Shown here piece by piece: positions 24,510 to 36,273 of a DNA stretch of 64,000 bases (position 1 is its first letter; every line of letters begins with the position of its first letter). The DNA is from Capsicum annuum (lineage: Eukaryota > Streptophyta > Magnoliopsida > Solanales > Solanaceae), in contig NC_061114.1 of assembly GCF_002878395.1 (NCBI RefSeq), positions 162,447,927-162,511,926 of the forward strand, in the 5' to 3' direction. Both the position numbers and the translations under genes were made by a program. The notes beneath the pieces were generated by a model. It worked only from the letters and a program-made list of their open reading frames with translations, was not told where the DNA came from and ran no database searches.

Positions 24510-27500
24510 ATGACTGATTTTAATGTCATTCTCGGCATGGATGAGCTTCATTCCTACTATTCCACAGTCAACTGCAGAAACAAAATAGTCCAGTTCCATT
24601 TTTCAAATGAACTTGTCCTAAAATGGAGGGGTAGTACTTCAGCTTTCAGAGGTTAGATTGTTTCCTACCTTCAGGCAAGGAAAATGATATCTAGAGGATA
24701 TGTCTATCATTTTGTTTATGTTAAGGACTCTAGCTCTAAAACTCCCAGTCTTGTATCAGTCCTAGTCATGAATGAATATTCAGATGTCTTTCCCAAAGAT
24801 CTTCCAGGAATTCCTCCTAAAAGGGAAATAGACTTTAGTACTGATCTTCTTCCAAATACTCAGCCTATATCTATTCCGCCATACAGAATGGCACCAGCTG
24901 AACTCAAGAAATTGAAAGAGCAGTTGAAGGATCTCTTAGATAAGGGATTCATCAGACCCAGTGTATCCCCATGGGGTGCACCAATCTTATTCGTGCACAA
25001 GAAAGACGATTCTCTTAGAATGTTCATTGATTACCATCAGCTCAATAAAGTCACAGTCAAGAACAAGTATTCTTTTCCCAGAATTGATGATTTATTTGAT
25101 CAACTTCAGGGCATCAGCTATTTCTCTAAGATAAACCTCAGATCCGTCTATCATTAGCTCAGAGGCAGAGATTGTAACATTCCAAAGACAGCCTTTCATA
25201 CTCGGTATGGTCACTTTAAATTTCTATTCATGTCCTTCGGTCTTACTAATGCCCCAGCCGCTTTCATGGACTTGATGAATTGGGTGTTTAAATAGTACTT
25301 GGACCTGTTTGTCATAGTCTTTATAGATAATATTTTGGTCTATTCCCACAGTGAGTGTGATCATGCAGACCACCTCAGTGTCGTACTTCAGACTCTCAGA
25401 GATCATCAGCTATTTTCCAAATTCAGTAAGTGTGAGTTTTGGCCAAGGTCAGTAGTATTCCTTGGTCATATTATTTTTTGTGATGGAATTAGAGTAGATC
25501 CTCAAAAGACCAAAGCGGTAAAAAACTGGCCCAAACCTGTCTCTCCATCAGACATCAGGAGTTTCTTAGGTTTAGTTGGCTATTACAGATGGTTTGTTGA
25601 GGGATTTTCTTCTATTACATCCCCTATGTCCAGACTGACTCAGAAGAAAGTCAAGTTTTATTGGTCAGATCCTTGTGAGAAGAGTTTTCAAGAGTTGAAG
25701 ACTAGACTCACCTCAACTCTACTCTTAGCTCTTCCAGATGGTTCAGATGGGTTTGTAGTGTATTGTGATGTGTCCAGAGTAGGTTTGGGTTGGGTCCTCA
25801 TGTAGGATAAGGTCATAGCCTACGCTTCTAGATAGCTTAAACCCCATAAAAAGAATTATCCTACTCATGATCTTGAGTTAGCAGCCATAGTGTTTGCCTT
25901 GAAAATTTAGAGGTATTATCTATACGAAGTTTATATAGACGTATTCACAGATAATAAGAGTCTTCAGTATGATGTTTTTTAGAAAGATCTCAATATTTGT
26001 CAGAGAAGGTAGTTAGAGCTCTTGAAAGATTATGACATGAGCATCCTTTATCATCCGTGCAAGGCCAATATAGTGGCCAATGCTCTCAGTAGACTGTCTA
26101 TAGGTAGTGTTGCTCATATTGAGGATAGTAGAAAGAAGTTAGCTCAAAAGGTCCATCAGCTTGCCAGACTAGGCGTTTGCTTAGTCGATATAGAGGAGGG
26201 TGACATATGGGTTCAGAGTAGTTGAGAATCATCTCTAGTTTCTGAGGTAAAAGAAAAGCAAGATAAAGATCCCAGTCTAGTCAAGTTGAAAGAATCAGTC
26301 AAGGATCAGAAGGTAAAGGTTATCTCCCAAGGGGGAGATGGTGTTCTGTATTGTCAGGGTCGTCTTTGTGTTCAAAGTATAGATGAATTGAGGTAGTGAA
26401 TTCTTATAGAAGCGCATGGTGTGTGCTAGTCTATTCATCTATGGACCACAAAGATGTACCACGATTGGTAGAGTGGGATGAAGAAAGATATTCCAAAATT
26501 TGTGGCTAAGTGCTCTACATGTTATCAAATATAGATAAAGCATCAGAAGCCTAGTGGGTCCATGCAGGAGTTTAGTATTCCTACTTAGAAGTGGGAAGAA
26601 GTGAACATGGACTTCGTGATGGGTTTACCTCATACTCGTCATCAGCATGATTCAGTTTGGGTCATTGTAGACAGAATGACCAAGTCAACTCATTTTCTTC
26701 CAGTCCATACCTCTTATTCAGCCGAGGATTACGCCAAAATCTATATTAGAGAGTTTGTCAGATTGCACAGTGTTCCATTATCCATTATCTCAGACAGAAA
26801 TACCTAGTTCACCTCTTATTTTTGGAAAGCATTCTAAAATGGTCTTGGTACCCAAGTTTATCTCAGTACAGCCTTTCATCCTCAGATAGATGGTCAAGTA
26901 GAAAGGACCATTCAGACTCTAGAAGATATGCTAAGGGTGTGTGCAATTTATTTCAAGGGTAGTTGGGATGACCACTTGCCTTTGATTGAGTTTGCTTACA
27001 ACAATAGCTATCATTCTAGTATTAAGATAGCTTCATTAAAAGCTCTCTATGGTAGAAGATGTAGATCTCCAGTTGGTTGGTTCAAAGTTAATGAGGCATC
27101 AATTATAGGGCCTAACTTAGTAGTCAATGCTTTAGAGAAAGTCTAGTTAGTCAAAGAAATACTTCGGGCTGCTCAGAGCCAACAGAAGTCTTATGCAGAT
27201 GTGCGCAGAAAGGATCTCGAGTTCGAGATCGGTGATTATGTCTATCTAAAGATCTCTCCAATGAAGGGAGTGAAAAGATTTGGCAAAAAAGGAAAGCTTA
27301 GTCCCCGATATATCGGTCCCTTCAAGATACTCAGTTGTTTTGGCAAGGTAGCTTATGAGCTCGACTTGCCTTCATATCTAGCCTCAGTTCATATAGTTTT
27401 CCATATCTCTTTGCTCAAGAAGTGTATAGGTGACCTGGCAGTTGTAGTCCCTATTCAGAGCATATAAATTTAGAATACCCACTCTTATAAAGAGATTCTT

Positions 27501-27683
27501 ATCAAAATCCTAGACTATTAGACTCGTAGACTAAGGAACAAAGAAGTTTCTCTAGATAAAGTTCTTTGGCGAAATTAGTCCGTTGAGGGAGCTACTTGGA
27601 AAGTAGAAGAAGATATGTGAGCCAAGTATCATCATCTCTTCCCCTTCAACTCAGGTCTAGCTCAAGGTAACAGTTCTTTTTAA
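24510..27683 (+). pseudogene. E2 pol: RT, RNase H, integrase, C-terminal tail
   Basis: Copies element RNA into DNA and inserts it. RT: NVILGMDELH link, [40 protein letters not shown] (to 25,155), [15 protein letters not shown], and FIDNILVYS, where the catalytic DD is DN. After that come the thumb and [25 protein letters not shown]. RNase [29 protein letters not shown]. Integrase: CSTCYQ of the zinc region, [50 protein letters not shown]. Then [19 protein letters not shown] and the chromodomain-like tail RRLRNKEVSL...VEGATWKVEEDM. At least fifteen stops break the frame, mostly TAG. Confidence 0.93.
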
Positions 27684-28045
27684 GCTTTTTAGTTTCATGT
27701 TCAGACTTCAGTTAAAATCTTGGTACTCAGTTCATGCTCAGAATTCCATTATAAACTAGGTATTAAATATCACTACACATTCAGTCATGCATCCATGTAT
27801 CAGTTCAGTTATATAATTATGCATCAGACATGCATTCTCATTGTGAGAAACCGAATTCATCAGAACACTTAGTAATGCATTCACGAATCAGTTACACATG
27901 CATCAGATATGTATGCTCAGTATGATATATTTAGTTACCAGTTATGTCAGTCATGAAATCATGTTCCAGTCGTTCATGCTCAGTATGTGTTTTAGTCTAT
28001 CATTTCTCCCCTCTTAGTCAGTCTCATTCGAGAACAAATGTTCTC

Positions 28046-28056
28046 AAGGGGGAGAT
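28046..28056 (+). other. E2 polypurine tract
   Basis: AAGGGGGAGAT two bases before the 3' LTR, identical to that of E1. Confidence 0.88.
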
Positions 28057-28058
28057 AT

Positions 28059-30642
28059 TGTAAGACCCCATAAAATACTTAAGCTTAATTTAGTCCTTTA
28101 AGTTTGTCAAGGGGGTCATAGACTTAGAAAATTCTAGCTAGGTTCCCAAACTTAGCTTAATTTTGGCCTTCAAAAGTTGGAAAATTCATTTCGCCACCTT
28201 AACGTCTATTAATGGTCTGTATTCTTGTTAATTCATGATCAGGAAGGTCAATAGATGTTTTCGGACAAGTTTTGGATTTTTTGAAACTCGTTTCAAGCAA
28301 GTTTTGAAGTCCAAAATAGTCGACCAATGTGATCTTGGTGCACCACATCGCCAATCGCGTTGGTTACCAGTTATGCAGACTACCAAAACCAAAACAACTG
28401 AGGCTCGATGCATTTACGTCATGCCGCATTGGGTATAGTGTCAAAACCTTTGACGCACTGCATCACCCATAGCATCGGTGCCCAGTTATTTAGTCATTAA
28501 ATGTCCGCATTTTTAAGGGCAAAAGGGTAATTCTCCCACCCCTAAATAAGTTTAAAACATGGGATTAAGCCCCATTTATACCAAAATATAGCCACTTCCC
28601 TCAAGATCCTCTCAAGAACACATTAGGGTTTTCAATTGGGGATCCAAGTCTAAGCAAATTTCTTCGTGAATCATCAAGAATCATCCATCTAAGGTATGCA
28701 TAGTGTTCACTCATGGACTTCTTTTGTCCATGAAGCCCAAGAATCAAGTTTTAAATTACAAATTATGATATTCATTCTATGAACTGAATTATGTTTATGT
28801 GTTGTTGTTGTATGAATTCCAAGATGGAACCTTTATTATGTATTTATGAAATTACGCTAATATGTGGACTGAAATCATGAAATTTGGTGGAATTGTGAAG
28901 TAAGGTTGTATTAAATTCATGCTCATGCCTAAGCCTTAAATCATGCAATCTAAGTGTTTGATAAAATACCTAGGAGAATAGAAATTATGTTTGATAGTTA
29001 AACAGTGAACCAAGTTATGAATGTACATGTTCCCCTATGTTTAAAATAATTTCCATGAGGATTGTTGTGTAATACAATTGGGTGATGATATAATTATGAT
29101 ATTAAATAATGAAGTTAAGACATAGTCATGTGCATTCTAAGCTTTATACAAGATTATGATAACCATGTGATTCATGAAATATCCCCTACGTCGTAGTATG
29201 AATTGTTGATGTTGGCCATGTATTCAAGAAAGTCATGCTTTGTCAGTTTTCCTTCTATCGAGTCCTGGGGGTATTTGTACCCAAAAGATATCGTTGTGTA
29301 CCTAGAGCCAGTGTCATGTTTCATGATATCCTTAGTCAAGCCATAATATAGAACTCAGTCAGTTATGTGACTCAGGAAACCTTAGTAAATTCAGAAATCT
29401 CATAAGTATTTCATCAGTCAACGAAACTCCATGAACTCAGTCTAGTCTAGTTCAGTTAATTATGTTCAGTGTCTATTCAAATGGGAGTAGGAATTAGCAC
29501 CGAGCGAACCCAAGGATGGGAACTCACCTATTATATAAGGGTGTGATTCTTAGAAGCAATCCTTGTGTTCCTGAACTACGTAGCCAGCATAGGTTGAGAC
29601 ATCATAGCCTGTTATATGAGGTTAGATGAGGTGGCTTAACCTTTTATATGAGGGTTCCCATCATTCTCACTAGAGTTACCTATTATATAAGGGTTACTCA
29701 CAGATTGTCCTTACCAGTGGCGCGGTATTGACGCCTTTCCAATTGGGGTTACAGATTGGACCCCAACTCAGCTCTATTGCAATTATTTGGGGCATGTCGG
29801 TTAGATAACTACTTCCCACAGTTTCAGCTTCACGATCAGGACTGTCAGATACAGTCATACAGTTTTAGTAAAAGAACTTAGATAGTTCTTCAAAATTTTA
29901 GGACCGTCAGATACAGTCAACTGAGAATAGTACGAAACTCAGCTAGTTCCATCAGAAACTAGACTATCAGATACAGTCACTCAGTATTAGTTATTTTAGT
30001 TATACAGCTATCAGTATCTCATGTTATTAGCACTCAGGCTCAGTAATCATGTCGTCATGATCTTAGTTACAGTTATTACGTATTCATGCATGCATTCTCA
30101 CATTCATGTTATCCAGTCAGTTAGTATAGTTCATGCATTTGAACCCTTTGCATTTAGCCTATCTCACATGCATACCAGTACATTCAATAGTACTAACGTA
30201 TTTACGTTGTAGAGTTTTTATACCATAGGTTTAGAAGCATGAACTCCAGAACATCAGTAGCAGCCAGGTTTAGCAGTGAGTCCTCATCATTTAAGGACGA
30301 TATTATGAGTTATTTCATTAATTCAGTTTTAGCTTTTAGTAGATGGAGTTAGTTGGGGACATGTCCCATCAACTCCTTATTCAAACAGTTAGAGGCTTTT
30401 CAGACTAGTATGTTCAGATAGTTATTTCAGTTATTTTGGGTATTTCATACCCCACCCAGATGCTATATTTTAACAGATATTAGTCTTATTTTTGAACCTT
30501 ACGGACTTACAATCTTTATTTGCACATTTATACAGTATATTATGCAGTGTTCAAGTACAGATATTAGTCATGGGTTAGCTTGTAGTCCTTCAGGGTCATA
30601 AGCAGCGTGTAGCATTCTTGGTACCATATTCGGGGCATTACA
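28059..30642 (+). repeat. E2 3' LTR (2,584 bp)
   Basis: TGTAAGACCCC to GGGGCATTACA, the same length as the 5' LTR. Differences from it are mainly C/T and G/A changes, including many lost CG pairs in the palindrome-rich block (28,320-28,480). Confidence 0.93.
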
Positions 30643-30647
30643 GAATG

Positions 30648-31633
30648 TCAACAACTTTTGCTATTTATGCTTGTTAGTTCCTCTCTCTCTACTTAAGCCT
30701 TCTACTGGAATGTCAATATTTTTGTTTTGCTATCATTTTAATATTTGAATCTGGATTATCAACATAGGAGTAGTGAGATTTGAATATCTAGTAAATGAAT
30801 ATAGGATTATGGAATTTTGGTTAGTAGAAAATTCTAATAGATGAATTTGATAATTTTTCAAGATATGGGAGAATGTATTAAGGTTAGCAGCATTTTCCAA
30901 CTCATAACTTTAAAAGAAAATATTGATGATTGGGTTTAAGATATAGATCTACAATTTTTAGTGGGTTCAAGACATCGATCTTGGGTTAGTGGGTATTAGG
31001 GTAAATATGGATCATAAAAAATAAATTTAAAAAGACTCATACATTATGTTTTTAATTATTATTTTTTGTGTATTTTAGTTTGTTTATAACAATTGGTAGA
31101 TTTCAATGATAATATTATCCAAAAAAATCATAATGACTTTAATGGGATATTTGTAAAAGTTGAGCGACAATTTGAGGAATTTACTCAAGAGAATGGCTCT
31201 TTTTTGACACCTCTATAATTTTAATTTCCTACATGACATTTTTAATACTACAAAATAAAAAATTATTTTTATATATCAATATATCTTTAATCTGAGATCA
31301 CAGAATTCAAAAGACCTTTGAAATGATGCAAGCGAAACCTCAGAATATAATTCTTAAATTTGAAATATAGTATTGGAACTCTGATTTTATTCAAACTGGT
31401 GCACACCTGGAGCTCCAGGAAATTTTTCATAATGTTGCACATCTAACTTTAGGATATCATTTTATGAAATTTAAAATGGTATAAGTAGAGCTCTAGGAAA
31501 CTATCCTTAAGTTCAAAATAATGTAATTAGAACTATGAAATTTTCAAAATAATATAGGTAGAACTTCTAAGAATTTCAAATATTGAAAGTGGAACTGCAT
31601 GCTATTTTCCTTGAATTCAAAATGGTGCAAGTG
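30648..31633. repeat. AT-rich spacer with degenerate short repeats
   Basis: No gene is recognised. From about 31,300 to 31,633 a phrase of the type 'aaaatggtgcaagtgga-ctctagga' recurs in degenerate form, roughly every 60-90 bases. It directly precedes the copia LTR. Confidence 0.45.
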
Positions 31634-32063
31634 TGATAATATGGATGTCCTAACTGTTGAATTTCAATACATACGTAGAGCCAATGTGCAACAGAAAAAT
31701 AAATAAGAACGTAACTTCGGCCATTATTATTCAAGTGTTGTGGAGAATCACTTTTGTTAAAAACTTTAATAAGAAAAGAGGGATATAAGATACTTAAGAA
31801 TCTTCTTTCCTATGCCTATCAAAGGTTATGCCAGACTGGTGGAATCACAGGTGTATTTATAGGTAGGCTAGGGACTCTTGGAAAAATAACTTTAACCTGA
31901 GCGACTTTCATAGTTATTTCTTGCCATCAAAGAAATACCATAAATGCAAAACATAGAGGAAAAGTAAATGACTGATTTATTATTTTACTTGGGAGACAAG
32001 ATAATTTTCTTAACATAAATATGTGGATCATTAATACGTTATACTATACGCAATATTCTTAGA
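31634..32063 (-). repeat. Ty1/copia 3' LTR
   Basis: About 430 bp lying just beyond the copia polypurine site. On minus it starts TCTAAGAATATT (expected TG changed to TC) and ends ATTATCA. No 5' partner is visible, so the end on the far side is inferred from the terminal TG/CA rule only. Confidence 0.6.
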
Positions 32064-32079
32064 TTCTCCAACTTGGCCC
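32064..32079 (-). other. Copia polypurine tract
   Basis: Minus strand GGGCCAAGTTGGAGAA, close to the GGGCCAAGTGGGAGA tract before many plant copia 3' LTRs. Confidence 0.7.
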
Positions 32080-32398
32080 ATATATCAAAATCAGGCAATC
32101 CTTTATGAGTAAAATAAACAAAATGGCCATAAATGCATATTCACTCAACTTAATTGTTTTGCAAAAATCCCCTTTATCAAGAATATATTAATACAAGAAT
32201 CATGGTGGTCATTCTCTTAATCAAACACTTCCTTCCATGTATTATGATTCACAATATATTCTAAATAAAGTGTCTAACAACTTTATAAATGAGCTTAATA
32301 TAAGTCATTCAGAGTTCAACTTATTGGATCCAATGATCACTTTATAATACATAAAAATTTGTGCACATTCATATATAACAAAAACCATAATGTCTAGA

Positions 32399-34480
32399 CT
32401 AATCGTTAGAGAATATAGCAAGACTAAAATGAGCTACTAAGTCCCATATGGTCACATGATCCTTGAAAATATTAGCTGGTAAACCTTTAGTCATAGGACC
32501 AACAATCATCAAAGTAGTACTAACTTGTTCAAAACTCACATCTTGCTTCTTGAAATAATCTCTAAACATCAAATGCTTTATGTCGGTGTGCTTACTTAGG
32601 CTGCCACTCTATTATTTTTCAAAATGAATACTGTAACTAATGTATCATAAAATAATCTTAATGGTCTTGCAATAGAATCAACAACTTTAAGACCTTAAGT
32701 AAAGTTCTTCAGCCATAATGCTTGTGATGTAGCTTTATAATATACTATAAATTCATCTTCCATTGTGGATGTTGCAACAATGATTTGCTTATCACTTCTC
32801 TAAGACTCAACACCTCCAGCATGAAGGAAAATGTATCCAGAAGTTAATTTACCTCTATCTTTTCATCCACCCAAATTCGAGTCTGAATATCTAATGACTT
32901 CTAATGAGTTAGAATATTTATATGTAAGCTTAAGATCCTTGGTTCCTTGTAAATTTCTCAAAACCCTTTTACCATCTTTCCAATGATCAAGATCAGGGTT
33001 ACTTTGATATCTTCCAAGCATTCCTACTACAAAGGCATTATCATGTCTAGTGCTAACTTGTGCATACATAAGGCTCCCAACAAGTGAAGCATATGGAATC
33101 CTTTCATTTGCTCTTATTCTAATGAATTTTATGGTCATTGATTCAATGAGAATTTTTCACCTTTAATGACAAGTGCTGCTATAGGTGAATAGTTTTTTAT
33201 TCCATATATTTCCAAAATTCTTTCAATCTAGGATCTTTGAGATAGTCGAAGAAATCGTTGAGATTTATCTCGGTGAATCTCTCTACCAATGACATCTGAG
33301 GCTTCACCCATATCCCTCATTTCAAAATTCTAGATCACAAACTATTTTATCTCATGCAACAACCTCAAATCATTACTAGCAAATAAAATGTCATCCACAT
33401 ATAGGATTAGGAAAATATATTTACTCCCACTTATCTTAAGGTATATACATTGATCAATGATGTTCTCCATAAATTCAAATGAAGAAACAACATTATAAAA
33501 TTTAATATACCATTGGAAGAAAGCCCGTTTCTGTCCATAAATTGATTTATTCAATTTGTAAGCAAGGTGACTTTCATCCTTATCACTAAATCCTTCAGAC
33601 TAATGCATGTATACCTCCTCTTTAAGATCTCCATTAAGGAAAGTCATTTTCACATCAATTTGATGTAGCTCTAAATCAAAATGAGCTAATAATGCCATGA
33701 TTATTCTTAATGAATCCTTCTTTGATATAGAAGATAAGATTCCATGGTAATCAATACCTTCTTTTTGAGTGAAAATCTTGGCTATAAGTCTAGATTTATA
33801 TCTTTTAATATTACCATATAGGTCTCTTTTGGTTTTATAAATCCATTTAGATCCTATAGTAGAGATACCTTTTGGTAATTCAACGAGATTCTAGACTTTA
33901 TTTTAACTATAGATTCTATCTCTTCTTTTATGGCATCATACCAAAGTATGGAGTTTTCTCCACTCATGTCTTGTGAAAATAAACATGGATCATATTTTAG
34001 TCCAATACCATAATTAGACTCTTGAAGATATACAATATAGTTACTAGAAATTATTGTTCTACGAACTCTTGAGGATCTGCTTATTTTCACTTGTTTAGGT
34101 TCTCCTTTAACAATAGGTTTAGGAAAAGAGGGTTGTTCTTCATATGTGTCATCAAGTGGGGGTGGCTCTTGAAATTGTTGCTCTTTGGGTAATTTATGAG
34201 AATTTAATTGATTTGCATTCAAATTTTTAGTATATAAAGGTACCATAAGTGGTTCCCTTATCTATTTTAGTTCCACCACTTAAGTTGAAGTACTCCCACT
34301 TACTTCATATTCCTTAAGAAATTTGGCATTTCTAGCCCCAAAAATTTTAGGAAAATGAGAAGGACAGTAAAATCTGAATCCTTTAGAGTTTACCACATAA
34401 CCTATAAAGAAACCGCTTATTGTTCATTCATCCAACCTTTTTAAGTGTGGATTATAAACCCTCACTTTAGTTGGACGTCA
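32399..34480 (-). pseudogene. Ty1/copia pol 3' part (integrase end, RT, RNase H)
   Basis: Reading minus from 34,480: VRVYNPHLKRLDE, TISGFFIGYVVNSKGFRFYC (integrase C-terminal part), a linker, then RT start LWYDAIKEEIESI and the core block MNKSIYGQKRAFFQWYIKFY with the intact catalytic motif LILYVDDILFAS (33,342-33,554). Next come RIPYASLVGSLMYAQVSTRHD and GRYQSNPDLDHWKDGKRVLR, DSNLGG (RNase H start, 32,863-33,138), and a broken RNase H ending MTKGLPANIFKDHV before the stop near 32,399. Frameshifts and stops separate the blocks. Gag, protease and most of integrase are missing because gypsy sequence replaces them at 34,481. Confidence 0.88.
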
Positions 34481-35123
34481 CCAAACGTGTAAGTGGCTTC
34501 ACTAGATACAACATGCCTAAGAAAAGTCACAACACTTAACTAGAATTCACATTTAGAAAAATTGGCATACGATTCTTCGTCATTAAGGGTCTACAACACC
34601 ATTCAATGGTGATTTGCATAATCTTCCTCAATTTTGGAGTAAACCAAAATGTCATCAATGAAGAATATATAGAACAAGTCTAAAGACTGTTTGAACACCT
34701 GATTCATAAGGTCCATGAAAGCAGTCAGAGCATTAGTCAACCCGAATAACATAACCAAGAACTCATAGTGTCCATACCGAGTACAAAAAATTGTCTTGGG
34801 AATTTCAACGTCCCTAATGATGATAACCCTTTGGGCACTAAGGAACTCCCTTTCCATCTAATACTAACTCATTTGGAAAATGAAAAGTGACATTTTGGGG
34901 TCTATAGTCTAGAGAAGTATAGCACAAATGAAGTCAATCCATCCCCAAGATTACATCAAAATCCACTATACTAAGTTCTATCAAATCCACCAAGGTCTCC
35001 CTATGATAGATAGATACCACATAACCCTTATAAACCTTTATAAAAATAATAGACTCACCCACTAAATAATAAAAAGAGGTTCATAAATACTCTAGTGTAC
35101 AACCACATAAGGAGTCACATAAG
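34481..35123 (-). pseudogene. Ty3/gypsy protease-RT fragment
   Basis: Minus-strand pol piece, upstream end near 35,120. It reads a degenerate protease end, then the linker DFDVILGMD, SLDYRPQNVTFHFPNE, then [48 protein letters not shown] (catalytic pair intact) and, after a stop, KFLKCEFWLS. It ends abruptly in copia sequence at 34,480. Its 5' edge abuts the LTR start at 35,124, which is in the opposite orientation. Confidence 0.82.
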
Positions 35124-36273
35124 TATAATAACCCTTCAGGTCATTTTCCATACTTCTGCTTATTTTGTCTTTTAGAGCTTTCCCATAGCAAGACCAAGTC
35201 ATTTATAACTTGCTGGGACTAACAGTTTAGTGATTGGATAGTTCATTTGGTTTTTAGAGTCAATTCTCTAATTTGACGTCTTTGTTGGTACCAAATAACT
35301 ACCAGGAAAAATATTTATCTAAACAACCTCAAATACAAATTCTAACTAACCCAACAGCTCCAAAATGTCGATTTAGCTTAGGTGGACCTTTGGTTTGGGT
35401 CCTGAGGCTCCCAAGCTCATTTTGACCTATTGATCAAAAAGTTTAGAAATTGAAAATTTGGGTGTGAGACCCATATTTCATCAGAACAACCTCAGATGAA
35501 AATTTTGATTGCGCCATTACATCTAAAACATTGAATTTGGTATGGTAGCATGCTTTGTTTTTATGCATAGGGTTCTGAAAGAATCTTGCGCACCCGATTG
35601 AAGTCCATTCTGGACTTGGAAAATCTGGTGCACCAGGTTACTGGTGCAACCGCGATTGCAGGTAATAAATTATGACTGTCAAGTGAGTTTTACCCATAAA
35701 TAATGGTCACAAGCTGTAAATGTTGATTTCTAATTGTGATTTAACCTGTGGCAAAAATCATGATCGTGATAACCATAAATTTTTATCGCAAAATGTGATT
35801 TACATTGCCAGATTGCGATCGCGAGTCTTAGTTTGTGATAGAGACACTCAAGAACTTAGTATGAGTATAAATACCTCTTATTCATCCCATTTTGCTTATT
35901 TTTCACCTATTCTCTTGAGACTAAAACCCTAAAGAGAGAGGAAAAGCTTGGGATTGAAGCTTATGGGTGATTTAGGAGCTTGGCTAATACTTGTTTTTAT
36001 GATTCTTCTTTGATTTATGGTAAGATTTCACTCATTTCATGGTAGATTTTTCTGTTTATTTTTCAAAATCCCAAAACCTTGGGGGCTTGATTTTAGCCCC
36101 AATTTAGCTTGAATTTCACCCATTTTTAGGGTATTGACTCCTTGAGAATTTTGAATGTATATTTCCATAAGTGGGACCCACATAGAGTTTTGATGTATTT
36201 TTGGACCCAAACTAAATGATACAAACACCCTTTGGGTAACAATTTCTAAGCTCTAATATGAGAAATAAACTTC
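34828..36273. repeat. 1.45-kb tandem duplication, copy 1
   Basis: Contains the protease-linker end of the gypsy fragment plus an LTR-like segment beginning TATAATAACCCTTC at 35,124. It carries a TTGCGATCGCGAG palindrome (35,813-35,825) and TATAAATA at 35,866. The second copy starts at 36,274. Confidence 0.82.
35866..35873 (+). promoter_or_regulatory. TATA box in E3 LTR, copy 1
   Basis: TATAAATA about 45 bp downstream of the GCGATCGC palindrome. The counterpart in copy 2 is near 37,313. Confidence 0.6.

Larger units (their letters stand above)
20593..30642 (+). mobile_element. E2: full-length dead chromovirus (10.05 kb)
   Basis: Ty3/gypsy retrotransposon with two 2,584-bp LTRs, a degenerate tRNA-Met primer site, gag, protease, RT, RNase H, integrase and chromovirus-type tail, then PPT and 3' LTR. 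LTR sequence and pol type match E1, so both are one family, probably Tekay/Del. Over the first ~200 bp I count 18 differences between its LTRs, 14 of them transitions. The genes are full of stops, mostly TAG. The gag core is deleted and key residues are changed, so it is inactive. Confidence 0.93.

Noticed and set aside
35813..35823. GCGATCGC as a methylation or restriction-type site cluster of bacterial origin
   Set aside because: Lies in a plant LTR upstream of a TATA box. Nothing bacterial is nearby.
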